64,000 bases of DNA from Bacteroidales bacterium UBA1715. Its GTDB lineage: Bacteria > Bacteroidota > Bacteroidia > Bacteroidales > UBA1715. The DNA lies in the NCBI GenBank assembly GCA_002317135.1, contig DCIX01000021.1, forward strand, positions 62,001-126,000, written 5' to 3'. The notes beneath the pieces were generated by a model. That model saw only the letters and a list, made by a program, of their open reading frames with translations, was not told the origin of the DNA and did not search any database. Positions 52,952 through 61,329 of the stretch are shown in pieces. The translations under genes and the position numbers were made by a program. Each line of letters opens with the position of its first letter. Position 1 is the first letter of the stretch.

Positions 52952-55110
52952 TATTCTTTTGTTTCTGTTTCTTGATCGTCTTCTGTAATTAATACAAAGT
53001 CTAATTGTCGTTTCACTAAATCAGCACGGGCAATTTTAACAGTTACTTTGTCGCCCAAAGTGTATTCTTTGTTTGTGTAACGGCCTCGCAAACAGTAGTT
53101 TCTTTCGTCAAATGTGTACATGTCATCGGCAAGGTCGCGAATAGAAACCATTCCTTCGCAAAGGTTGCCGTCTAACTCTACATAAAATCCCCATTCTGTA
53201 ATACTTGAAACAGTTCCTTCAAATACTTCACCGACATGATCTTTCATCCATTCAACTTGTTTGTATTTGATAGATGCACGTTCTGCATTTGCCGCCAATT
53301 GCTCGCGTGAAGAAGCATGTTTACAGTATTCTTCGTATTCTTCTTCGGAAACACTTCCTTTTTTGTTCAAATAACGGTCAAGTAGGCGATGAACCATCAT
53401 ATCTGGATAACGGCGAATAGGAGATGTGAAGTGACAATAATAATCGAAAGCAAGTCCGTAGTGGCCAATGTTTTCGGTAGTGTAAATTGCTTTTGCCATT
53501 GAACGTACAGCCAAGCCTGCAAAGATTTCACATTTAGCAGAGCCTTTTATGTCTGTCAACAATTGGTTGATTGATTTTGATGTTTTTGCGCCGCCTGATA
53601 ATGAAATCTTGTATCCAAATTTCTTAATGAAATTAGAGAAATCTTTCAACTTCATGTCGTCAGGATTGTCGTGTACACGATATACAAATGTTGGAGCAGA
53701 ACTTTGCTTACCAACAAATTCGGCAACTTTTTTGTTTGCCAAAAGCATAAATTCCTCAATCAATTTGTTTGCATCTTTGGATTCCTTGAAATATACGCCG
53801 GTAGGGTGTCCGTTTTTGTCCAAATGGAATTTTACTTCTCTACGGTCAAACGAAATGGCACCTTTTTCGTAACGGTCTGCTCGCATTTTCTTTGCAAGGG
53901 CATCCATTGTTGTGATTTCTTTTACAAGATCGCCTTCGCCTGTTTCTATAACTTGTTGTGCTTCTTCGTATGCAAATCGTCTGTTGGAACGGATGACTGT
54001 GCGTCCAAACCATTGTTTTAGCACTTTTGCATCTTTGTCCATTGTGAAAACAGCTGAGAATGTCAATTTGTCTTCATCTGGACGAAGAGAACATACATTA
54101 TTAGAAAGTTTCTCTGGAAGCATAGGAACAACACGGTCAACTAAATAAACTGAAGTTCCACGTTTTTGAGCCTCTGCTTCAAGTTTTGTGTTAGGTCTTA
54201 CATAATATGTAACATCGGCGATGTGCACACCAATTTGGTATGTGTTGTCATCTAAAAATTCTATAGACAATGCATCGTCAAAATCCTTCGCGTCGGCTGG
54301 GTCTATAGTGAATGTTGTTACATCGCGCATGTCTCGACGACTTCTGATTTCAGAATCAGGAATGATGTCGGGTAGGGAATTGGCTTCGTCTTCCAATTCT
54401 TTTGTGAAATGGTATGGCAAGTCAAATTCTTCAAGTATGGCGTGCATTTCTGTCTCGTTGTCGCCAACATCGCCTAAAACTTTTACGATTTTCCCGATTG
54501 GATTTTTTGCTTTTTTAGGCCAATCGGTAATGGAAACAACTACTTTTTGACCATTCTTGGCATCCATTGCGTCTTCGTTCGATACAAATATATCGTATGG
54601 AATATAACGTTTGTCAACTATTACAAATGCATATTTTGAATTACGTTCTACTATGCCGACAAAGTCTCGTTTGCCAAACTCTAAAATTTCAACAACTTCT
54701 CCTTCTAAACGGGAGCGGCGTCCGTGGTTTGCAAATAGCGAAACTTTTACTAAATCGTTATTCAAGGCATGGTTTAAGTTAGGCGATGCAATGAACACAT
54801 CTTCTTTAAGTTGGTCGCTTACAACGTATGCGGTTCCGTATGGGGTTAAGTCAACGCGGCCGATGATACTTCCCAAACTTGATTTCATTCTATACTTACC
54901 ATTTTGGCATTCTTCAATTTCGCCTTTGGAACACAAAAATGCAAGTTTCTTATCTACTAATTCTATGCCTTTTTTGTTGTTTATACCGAGCTTTACGGCT
55001 ATTTGTTTTGAGTTGATAGGTTTCTTTGGTGATTTGCGAAGAATACCTAAAATTTCGTATGAAATTTCAGTGTCAACTGCTTTTGTGAATCGTTCGTTTT
55101 TTTTCGCCAT
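52951..55110 (-). CDS. rnr: Ribonuclease R
   Basis: A 719-residue 3'-5' exoribonuclease. The start at 55110 (MAKKNERFTK) is preferred over 55137. It has an N-terminal helix-turn-helix domain, two cold-shock OB domains, the RNB catalytic centre with TIDPADAKDFDDALS (Asp residues binding magnesium), the HYGLAFDYYCHFTSPIRRYPDMMVHR block, and a C-terminal S1 domain (GTVSSITEWGFYVELDG). RNase R degrades structured RNA. The C-terminal Lys-rich tail is very short compared with E. coli. Confidence 0.95.
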   Translation of the reverse strand: MAKKNERFTKAVDTEISYEILGILRKSPKKPINSKQIAVKLGINNKKGIELVDKKLAFLCSKGEIEECQNGKYRMKSSLGSIIGRVDLTPYGTAYVVSDQLKEDVFIASPNLNHALNNDLVKVSLFANHGRRSRLEGEVVEILEFGKRDFVGIVERNSKYAFVIVDKRYIPYDIFVSNEDAMDAKNGQKVVVSITDWPKKAKNPIGKIVKVLGDVGDNETEMHAILEEFDLPYHFTKELEDEANSLPDIIPDSEIRSRRDMRDVTTFTIDPADAKDFDDALSIEFLDDNTYQIGVHIADVTYYVRPNTKLEAEAQKRGTSVYLVDRVVPMLPEKLSNNVCSLRPDEDKLTFSAVFTMDKDAKVLKQWFGRTVIRSNRRFAYEEAQQVIETGEGDLVKEITTMDALAKKMRADRYEKGAISFDRREVKFHLDKNGHPTGVYFKESKDANKLIEEFMLLANKKVAEFVGKQSSAPTFVYRVHDNPDDMKLKDFSNFIKKFGYKISLSGGAKTSKSINQLLTDIKGSAKCEIFAGLAVRSMAKAIYTTENIGHYGLAFDYYCHFTSPIRRYPDMMVHRLLDRYLNKKGSVSEEEYEEYCKHASSREQLAANAERASIKYKQVEWMKDHVGEVFEGTVSSITEWGFYVELDGNLCEGMVSIRDLADDMYTFDERNYCLRGRYTNKEYTLGDKVTVKIARADLVKRQLDFVLITEDDQETETKE

Positions 55111-55219
55111 AATTCTAAAGTATTTTTGTTTGTACAATTATACGAAATTTATGGCATTTGTCATGTTAAAACGGTGTTAATTTTTCGTTGCATTTGTGTT
55201 TGCATCGTAGTTATTCATG

Positions 55220-56314
55220 CTATTCTAACAAATCGTAATGCTGGTTTCGTAATTTTGGTATAAATCCGGCTTCTCGTATGGCTTCAGGAAGCTCGTTCTT
55301 TTTTACAGAATATGTTGCGCCAGCTTGCGAAACGACGTTTTCTTCTATCATGATTGAACCTAAATCGTCGGCTCCACCGTATAAGCAGATTTGTGCGGTT
55401 GGAAGTCCTACAGTTAGCCATGATGCTTGTATATGAGGAATGTTAGGCAGCATAATTCTGCTGATAGCTATCATTCTAATGTATTCGTTCTTATTAATGT
55501 TGAATACTTGTCCGCTTATCTTTTCTAATTCTGTTCCTTTACTACAAAATGGCCATGGAATAAATGCTGTGAAACCGTCGGAATCGGCAGGCTTTTCGGA
55601 TTGAACTTGTCGAATTCTTACGAGATGTTCCATACGTTCTTCTATGGTTTCAATATGCCCGTACATCATTGTTGCCGATGTCGTTAGTTTCATTTTGTGG
55701 GCTTCTTTCATTATGTCTAACCATGTTTGGCTGTCGCATTTACCTGGAGAAAGGTATTTACGAACTCTATCGCTGAGAATTTCTGCTCCGGCTCCGGGTA
55801 GGCTGTCCAAACCTGCGGTATGTAATTGCTCTAGTACCTCGCGAGGTGATAGATGTTCTTTTTTTGCAATGTATGCAATTTCTGGTGGGCCTAAAGCATG
55901 CAATTTAATGTTTGGATGGCGTTGTTTTAACTCGGAAAAAAGTTGTTTGTAGAAGTCTAACCCTAATTTCGGGTGCATTCCGCCTTGTATAAGCAATTGG
56001 TCGCCGCCGAAGAGTTCTAATTCTTCTATTTTTTTATCGTATTCGCTTTGTGTTGTGATGTATATTCCGTCTTGATTTATCTTCTTATGGAAGTTGCAGA
56101 ACTTGCATCCGGAAATGCATGCGTTGGTAATGTTTACATTACGGTCTATAATCCATGAAACCACGTTTGTCGGACGGAAATGTTTTCGAATGCTGTCTGC
56201 TACAAATTGTAGTTCTGGCAAACTTGCATTTCTAAAAAGATATGCTCCTTCCTCGATTGTCAATTCTTGTAAATCGAGTGCCTTGTCTAAAAGATAGTGA
56301 ATGTTTAAACTCAT
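55220..56314 (-). CDS. mqnC: Cyclic dehypoxanthinyl futalosine synthase (radical SAM)
   Basis: A 364-residue radical SAM enzyme. The 4Fe-4S cluster motif C-x3-C-x2-C is at Cys 66, 70 and 73 (CISGCKFC), preceded by VVSWIIDRNVNITNA. HALGPPEIAYIA, IQASWLTVGLPTAQ and GADDLGSIMIEENVVSQAGA are the MqnC signatures. It catalyses the second radical step, cyclising dehypoxanthine futalosine, in the futalosine pathway to menaquinone. No other mqn gene is in the window, as usual for this scattered pathway. Confidence 0.92.
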   Translation of the reverse strand: MSLNIHYLLDKALDLQELTIEEGAYLFRNASLPELQFVADSIRKHFRPTNVVSWIIDRNVNITNACISGCKFCNFHKKINQDGIYITTQSEYDKKIEELELFGGDQLLIQGGMHPKLGLDFYKQLFSELKQRHPNIKLHALGPPEIAYIAKKEHLSPREVLEQLHTAGLDSLPGAGAEILSDRVRKYLSPGKCDSQTWLDIMKEAHKMKLTTSATMMYGHIETIEERMEHLVRIRQVQSEKPADSDGFTAFIPWPFCSKGTELEKISGQVFNINKNEYIRMIAISRIMLPNIPHIQASWLTVGLPTAQICLYGGADDLGSIMIEENVVSQAGATYSVKKNELPEAIREAGFIPKLRNQHYDLLE

Positions 56315-56400
56315 TTCATTCTGTTTAAAACAAAAGTATTGAATTTCTAATAAATGACAATGATTTTGTTATTTTTGAAAACGTTCAGATGTGAAATGTG

Positions 56401-58194
56401 ATGACGCTTAAACAATTGTTTGCAAACGTATTACCATTTGTGAAACCATATAAATGGTTGGTGCTTTTGACGTTAACCATGACGTTTGTAGGTTCGTTAG
56501 CTGCACAGGTTAATGCTGTCGTGCTTGATAAAACTGTTGATAAAGTAAATGAATTGCTTCATCTTGAGTCATTTGAGTGGTCTGAAGCGGTTAGGGTTTT
56601 AATTATAATTTCGATAATTTTATTAGGAAAGGAATTACTTGTTCTTCTTATAAATTTTGTTCAAAAATATTATGGTGAACGAATTAAAGTGCTTATTTCT
56701 CAAGATTTAGCTGCAGCTGTTATAGATAAAGTACTGTCTTTTAAGGTCGCTTTTTTTACCTGCGACGAAAATAAGCCTGGTAAAGTTCAGACACGTATAG
56801 ATAGAGGTGTGGATTTTATTACAATGACGGTACGGAATTTCTTTATCGACATTTTGCCGTTGGGAACAAGTGCTGTTTTTGCTCTTGTGCTGATGTTTGT
56901 TGCAAATTTTTATGTCGGTCTGACGGCCTTGTTGATAGTTCCTATTTATTTTTATATCACATATTTACAAGCAGGGAAACTGAAGAATTGGCGTACGAAT
57001 ATGCGTAATTATCGTGAGGCAAAGAGTAACGGAATTATGAATATTTTGCAGAATATTCAGGTGATAAAATCCTTTAATCGTGAGGAAATAGAGTATAAAA
57101 AACAAACGGAAATTATAAAGGAACTTACCGATAATCAGTTAAATACAAGAAAATATAGTTTTTTGTATGATGGCTTGAAAACATTTGTGGAACAAATTGG
57201 TACTGTTCTTATAATTATTTTGACTTCGTATCTTGTTCTTATCGATTATCCTGGCATGACCATAGGAAAGATTATGTATCACGTTATGCTTTTTGCGAAC
57301 GTTACGGCGCCGATTCGACAATTGCATCGTATCTACGATGATGTGAATGAAGCACTTATCTATGCCGAGGGATATTTCGATATTTTGCATTCAAACGATA
57401 GTAGTGAACAGACTGGTGATTATTGTCCGGAAAAAGTTCTTGGAGAGATAGAGATTGAACATGTTGACTTTACATATCCAAATGGTTGCAAAGCACTTAC
57501 GGATATAAATATGAAAATTCCTCATGGCAAAATCACTGCGTTTGTCGGACTTTCGGGGGCGGGTAAAAGTACGGTTGTGAATTTGTTGGATAAATTCTAT
57601 GAACCGGATTGTGGTGTTATTAAAGTTGACGGTGTTGATATCCGGAAATGGAATACGCAGTATTTGCGTGAAAATATCGGTTTAGTGCTTCAGAAAAATC
57701 ATATTTTCGATGGTTCCATAGAGGAAAATATTCGGTATGGTCGTCCCGATGCAACATTTGACGAAGTTTGTCTTGCGGCAAAAAAGGCATATATTTATGA
57801 TGTAGTGGAGAAGTTGCCGCAAGGATTTAATACTAATGCGAGCGAATTGTCTGGCGGACAACAACAACGTATTGCCATAGCGAGAATGTTCCTGAAAAAT
57901 CCGCCGATAATATTCCTTGACGAACCAACTGCAAGTTTGGACGCAATTGCAACGGAACAAATTAAAAATGCGATAGATGCGATAAAACAAAATCGTACGG
58001 TTGTTATAATATCTCATTCTATTTCGCAAATTATTGATTCAGAAATGATTTATGCCTTACGTGACGGTCGTGTGGAACAAGCAGGTTCTCCAGATGAAAT
58101 CTATCGACAAGGAGGAATTTATAAGGAAATATTTGATGCTTCGGCACGAAGTCTTAATATTGAAAAAATAATGAAAACAACTGAAAAAAATTAA
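56401..58194 (+). CDS. ABC transporter, fused membrane and ATP-binding domains
   Basis: A 597-residue half-transporter of the exporter type. The N-terminal half has about six hydrophobic helices. The nucleotide-binding half shows Walker A GLSGAGKST, the Q-loop VLQKNHIFDGS, signature LSGGQQQRIAIARM and Walker B IIFLDEPTA with the H-loop IISHS. It works as a homodimer or with a partner, exporting a lipid, peptide or drug. A GTG at 56398 precedes the ATG by one codon; the ATG is chosen. It ends 4 bases before the aminopeptidase gene. Confidence 0.92.
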   Translation: MTLKQLFANVLPFVKPYKWLVLLTLTMTFVGSLAAQVNAVVLDKTVDKVNELLHLESFEWSEAVRVLIIISIILLGKELLVLLINFVQKYYGERIKVLISQDLAAAVIDKVLSFKVAFFTCDENKPGKVQTRIDRGVDFITMTVRNFFIDILPLGTSAVFALVLMFVANFYVGLTALLIVPIYFYITYLQAGKLKNWRTNMRNYREAKSNGIMNILQNIQVIKSFNREEIEYKKQTEIIKELTDNQLNTRKYSFLYDGLKTFVEQIGTVLIIILTSYLVLIDYPGMTIGKIMYHVMLFANVTAPIRQLHRIYDDVNEALIYAEGYFDILHSNDSSEQTGDYCPEKVLGEIEIEHVDFTYPNGCKALTDINMKIPHGKITAFVGLSGAGKSTVVNLLDKFYEPDCGVIKVDGVDIRKWNTQYLRENIGLVLQKNHIFDGSIEENIRYGRPDATFDEVCLAAKKAYIYDVVEKLPQGFNTNASELSGGQQQRIAIARMFLKNPPIIFLDEPTASLDAIATEQIKNAIDAIKQNRTVVIISHSISQIIDSEMIYALRDGRVEQAGSPDEIYRQGGIYKEIFDASARSLNIEKIMKTTEKN

Positions 58195-58198
58195 ATGT

Positions 58199-59641
58199 AT
58201 GGAAATAATAGCAAATTCTACCGCTTCGGTTGAAAATTACAAAACAAGAATTTATTTGCTTGCTTCAATGGCAGATGCCAAAAACTGTAATCTTACAGAG
58301 TTTGAATCGCAAATGCTTGATGCAAAATCGCAAAATTTTAAATCCGATTACCTTTGGGTTGAAAGTGTTGATCATGTAAGTTATTTTGTTATCCTTAATA
58401 ATGAAAATAAGCCACAGCTTAGCATAGATGAATATGGCGAATCAGTTCGTAAAATGGGATGCGATGTATTTAATGCTTCTAAAAGTGGTAATACAAAAGA
58501 AGTGTTGATAGTCAACACAATAGGAGAATCTGATTTAGTTAAAATATTTATGCAAGGATTTTGCATAAGTCAATATTCATTTGGAAAATATTCGGAGAAA
58601 TTACAGGGGAAGGCTTTTGAAAAAGTAGTTGCTTGCAATGTGGATTCTCAAATGATAGATGAACTAAATACGATTTTACAAGGCGTATTTCTTACCAAAG
58701 ATTTAATCAACGAACCAAATAATGTATGTACAGCCGAATATTTTGCTCAACAAGCAGTGGAGGCATTAAAAGGTACCGATGCTGTTGTGTGTGTTCATGA
58801 CAAACAATGGATAGAAGAACAAAAAATGGGTGGCTTGTTAGGTGTGAACAAGGGTAGTGTGTTGCCTCCATATTTTGTACATATTGTTTGGAATCCAAAT
58901 CACGACGATTCACAACCGGTTGTTTTGGTTGGTAAAGGTATCGTGTTCGATGCCGGTGGCTTGAGTTTGAAGCCAAACCAATATATGGAAACGATGAAGT
59001 CGGATATGAGTGGTGCAGCAACGGTTTTGGGTGTGATGAAAATTGTAGCAGAATCAAAACTTCCTATGCATATCGAAGCTTTAATTCCATTGACAGACAA
59101 TCGTCCAGGAGAAAATGCCATGGCGTTAGGCGATATTTTAACTATGCATAATGGTAAAACGGTTGAAATTTTAAATGCCGATGCAGAAGGTCGTTTGATA
59201 CTTGCCGATGCGTTGAGTTATGGAACTACATTGAATCCAAAATTGTTGATAGATGTTGCTACACTTACAGGTGCCGCAAATATGGCCGTTGCGGAACATG
59301 CAGCTGTGTATTTTAGCAATGTTGATGATGAAGAAGTGAACAATAACCTTGAATACGTTGGTCAAGCAGAATGGGAACCAGTAGTTCGTTTTCCGTTATG
59401 GAAAATGTACGATGAATTGATTAAATCGAATATGGCGGATATGAAAAATACAGGCGGACAGTATGGCGGAGCGATTTCAGCGGCGAAATTCTTGGAATGT
59501 TTTGTAGCAGATAAGCCTTGGATACATTTAGATATAGCCGGTTCTGCATATTTCAAGACAAAATGGTCGTATAAAGGTGTAGGAGCAACAGGTTTTGGCG
59601 TTCGTTTGTTGTTTAATTTCTTAAAAGAACTACATTTGTAA
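58199..59641 (+). CDS. pepA: Leucyl aminopeptidase (M17)
   Basis: A 480-residue M17 metallopeptidase. The metal-binding catalytic part shows VGKGIVFDAGGLSLKP (Lys and Asp ligands), MKSDMSGAATVLGVM, and NADAEGRLILADALSYG, where the family signature NTDAEGRL has Ala in place of Thr. It cleaves N-terminal leucine and other residues in the cytoplasm as a hexamer. The N-terminal about 160 residues are the divergent macro-like domain. It follows the ABC gene by 4 bases and is followed by tRNA-Pro. Confidence 0.93.
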   Translation: MEIIANSTASVENYKTRIYLLASMADAKNCNLTEFESQMLDAKSQNFKSDYLWVESVDHVSYFVILNNENKPQLSIDEYGESVRKMGCDVFNASKSGNTKEVLIVNTIGESDLVKIFMQGFCISQYSFGKYSEKLQGKAFEKVVACNVDSQMIDELNTILQGVFLTKDLINEPNNVCTAEYFAQQAVEALKGTDAVVCVHDKQWIEEQKMGGLLGVNKGSVLPPYFVHIVWNPNHDDSQPVVLVGKGIVFDAGGLSLKPNQYMETMKSDMSGAATVLGVMKIVAESKLPMHIEALIPLTDNRPGENAMALGDILTMHNGKTVEILNADAEGRLILADALSYGTTLNPKLLIDVATLTGAANMAVAEHAAVYFSNVDDEEVNNNLEYVGQAEWEPVVRFPLWKMYDELIKSNMADMKNTGGQYGGAISAAKFLECFVADKPWIHLDIAGSAYFKTKWSYKGVGATGFGVRLLFNFLKELHL

Positions 59642-59653
59642 AAATATTTACCA

Positions 59654-59680
59654 GTAGAGATGCATTCTGTGTATCTCTAC
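59654..59680. repeat. REP-like hairpin upstream of tRNA-Pro
   Basis: GTAGAGAT at 59654-59661 pairs with ATCTCTAC at 59673-59680 around eleven bases. It sits between the aminopeptidase stop and the tRNA. It lacks a T-run, so it resembles the dispersed GTAGAGA-type hairpins of Bacteroidota more than a terminator. Confidence 0.6.
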
Positions 59681-59685
59681 ATTCT

Positions 59686-59758
59686 CGGGGTTTAGCGCAG
59701 TTGGTAGCGCGCTGCGTTCGGGACGCAGAGGTCGCCTGTTCGAGTCAGGTAACCCCGA
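59686..59758 (+). tRNA. tRNA-Pro (anticodon CGG)
   Basis: A complete 73-base cloverleaf. CGGGGTT pairs with AACCCCG, the D arm is GCGC/GCGC, the anticodon stem CTGCG/CGCAG encloses TTCGGGA with CGG at 59719-59721, and the T loop is TTCGAGT. The discriminator is A and CCA is not encoded. It marks the left edge of an accessory region. Confidence 0.96.
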
Positions 59759-59765
59759 CAAGTTT

Positions 59766-59783
59766 TGTAAATGCTAATTTACA
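59766..59783. promoter_or_regulatory. Palindrome upstream of the MNT gene
   Basis: TGTAAAT at 59766-59772 pairs with ATTTACA at 59777-59783, 8 bases before the MNT start codon. Toxin-antitoxin operons are often autoregulated at such sites, but this one is short and may be chance. Confidence 0.35.
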
Positions 59784-59790
59784 GCCAATT

Positions 59791-60153
59791 ATGGAAGAGA
59801 AGGAAAGGAATACAAGTGTGAAAGAACCCATATTTTTATATGGAGTAGATACTTTTACTCGTATTTCGTCTTTAGCTAAACAATTGGTTTCGCAAGATGT
59901 ACATATCTATTTATTTGGTTCGCGAGCTCGAGGAGATAACCGAAGTGATTCGGATTGGGATTTATTAATATTGTTTAATAAGCAAAAAATAGAAGAATCA
60001 GATTATGAAAAATATTTTGATTCTTTTACGGAATTAAGTTGGAAGATTAATCAACAAATTAATCCTCAACTATATACGATGAATGATTGGAAAAAGATGT
60101 CGTTTACTCCTTTTTATGCAAATGTTGAACAAGATAAAATTTTGATTGCATAA
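59791..60153 (+). CDS. MNT-type nucleotidyltransferase (antitoxin-like)
   Basis: A 120-residue minimal nucleotidyltransferase. The signature GSRARGDNRSDSDWDLL carries the G-S loop and the D-x-D pair that bind magnesium and nucleotide. In known MNT/HEPN modules the MNT protein is the antitoxin and can AMPylate the HEPN toxin. The frame is open upstream to 59701 inside the tRNA; the ATG at 59791 is the first in a plausible position. It overlaps the next gene by one base (TAATG). Confidence 0.88.
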   Translation: MEEKERNTSVKEPIFLYGVDTFTRISSLAKQLVSQDVHIYLFGSRARGDNRSDSDWDLLILFNKQKIEESDYEKYFDSFTELSWKINQQINPQLYTMNDWKKMSFTPFYANVEQDKILIA

Positions 60154-60560
60154 TGTTAAGTGAAGAAAATCGAAGAATTGTTGTTGCTTTAGAGTTGGAA
60201 AAATCAAAAAGATTTTTCTCTGAAGTTGCGCAATTAGTTAATCTAAAATTTTGGGATACAACAATAAATAGATTATACTATGCGGTGTTTCACGCTGCTT
60301 CAGCTTTGCTTATAAATAAAGGCATAGAGGTGAAGACTCACAAAGGTGTATCTCTTATGTTGGGAGAACATTTTGTAAAAAATGGTGTCTTAACAATGGA
60401 TGAAGCAAAGTTTTATGCCCGACTTTAAAATCTTCGAGAACGTGGAGACTATAATTGCTCGTATAATGCTACAGAAGAGGATGTTTTAAAATTGATAGAA
60501 CCAAGTTCTAATTTTATAAAAAAAGTGGAACAAATAATAAATAATTTGCCTATGAAGTAA
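60153..60560 (+). pseudogene. HEPN-domain (UPF0332-like) toxin gene with premature in-frame TAA
   Basis: Residues 1-91 (stop at 60426-60428) match the first part of a UPF0332-type HEPN protein: INRLYYAVFHAASALL, then KTHKGVSLMLGEHFV. The same frame continues past the TAA with NLRERGDYNCSYNATEED and ends at a second TAA at 60560, giving 135 codons if the stop were sense. The family normally has a Tyr or Phe near this position (RLFxLR), so one base change from TAT could have made it. The lost part includes the conserved R-x2-x-DY helix. Readthrough or a sequencing error are alternatives. Confidence 0.8.
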
Positions 60561-60570
60561 ACGCGTAATT

Positions 60571-60810
60571 GTACGCACATATATAAAATAGCCACTTTGG
60601 TGGTGGAAAAAGCGTTTTTTGCTGAATCTTGGATTCTTTGAAATCTGGACAATTTCAAATTTTGTCAACCAAGAAAAGTAACAAAGACGCTCACGTCGTT
60701 TGGCGTGGGTAGTTGTTCTGTTAGTTTGGTTGACAAAGGTACGTCCAGAACCTCAAGAATCCGAATGATACAATTAAACAAGTACCTGCGCTTTTTTTAT
60801 GTGCGTATAT
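60571..60810. repeat. Nested imperfect palindrome of about 240 bp
   Basis: Four pairs of arms nest inside each other: GTACGCACATA (60571-60581) with TATGTGCGTAT (799-809); AAAAAGCG (607-614) with CGCTTTTT (789-796); GGATTCTT...TCTGGAC (631-650) with GTCCAGAACC...AAGAATCC (743-762); and TTTGTCAACCAA (661-671) with TTGGTTGACAAA (725-737). The central loop, 673-724, holds CGCTCACGTCG...GGCGTGGG. No protein is encoded, so it could be a MITE-like element or a structured RNA. With flanking bases it fills the gene-free stretch 60561-60873. Confidence 0.75.
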
Positions 60811-60873
60811 GAAGTAAAATGGTACTCCGAGATATCCCACTTGGTAATGCTGGGAACATTGTAATTAAGAAAA

Positions 60874-61329
60874 ATGGATAAGAAATATTTTATTTGTGAT
60901 TTCGCTCGTTCAAATTCGGGAAAAACAAGTACTCTCAATCTGTTCGTAAATAAATTAAAGTTATTTCCACAAGTTACACATACATATTCAAATGCTTTAT
61001 ATAATGGCGATGTATGGGAGTTGTTTGAATATGATGGGAAGAAAATTTGTGTCGTTACAAGTGGTGATAATAGTGACGATATGAAAGAATGGTTTGAAGA
61101 GGCATTCGAAGCAAAGGCTGATATTGTAGTATGTGCTTCACGTAGCAAAGGCAAAACTATAGATTGTGTAAATGAATATGCTCAAAAAGGAGGGTATGAT
61201 GTGATTTGGTTTTCTAATTTTTACAGTAATACTAGTAAATCGATAATTGATACTTTGAATGCCTGTACTGTAGATTCTTTACTACATCTAATAGAAAAAT
61301 TGTTAAATATTAAATTTTTAGAAAAATGA
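60874..61329 (+). CDS. Small P-loop NTPase-like protein, unknown role
   Basis: A 151-residue cytoplasmic protein. The start MDKKYFICDFARSNSGKTST contains a Walker A-like loop, A-R-S-N-S-G-K-T, with Ala replacing the usual first Gly. GKKICVVTSGDNSDDM may be the Walker B or switch region. I do not recognise a named family. Its ATGA stop/start overlap with the next gene (61326-61329) implies cotranslation with a secreted LRR protein, an unusual partner. Confidence 0.65.
   Translation: MDKKYFICDFARSNSGKTSTLNLFVNKLKLFPQVTHTYSNALYNGDVWELFEYDGKKICVVTSGDNSDDMKEWFEEAFEAKADIVVCASRSKGKTIDCVNEYAQKGGYDVIWFSNFYSNTSKSIIDTLNACTVDSLLHLIEKLLNIKFLEK

Noticed and set aside
59686..59758. Attachment-site duplicate of the tRNA-Pro 3' end
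   Set aside because: I looked for a second copy of the T-arm and acceptor end to 64000 and saw none, so no att site is claimed.
59701..59790. N-terminal extension of the MNT protein into tRNA-Pro
   Set aside because: The extra 30 codons lie in the tRNA and its 3' flank; the ATG at 59791 fits the family.
60571..60810. Retron or group II intron
   Set aside because: No reverse transcriptase is encoded nearby, and I could not find intron domain V or retron msr/msd features.
60774..61154. Minus-strand frame of 126 codons opposite the P-loop gene
   Set aside because: It overlaps the palindrome and runs antisense to a gene with a clear P-loop; low-complexity Ser/Phe content.
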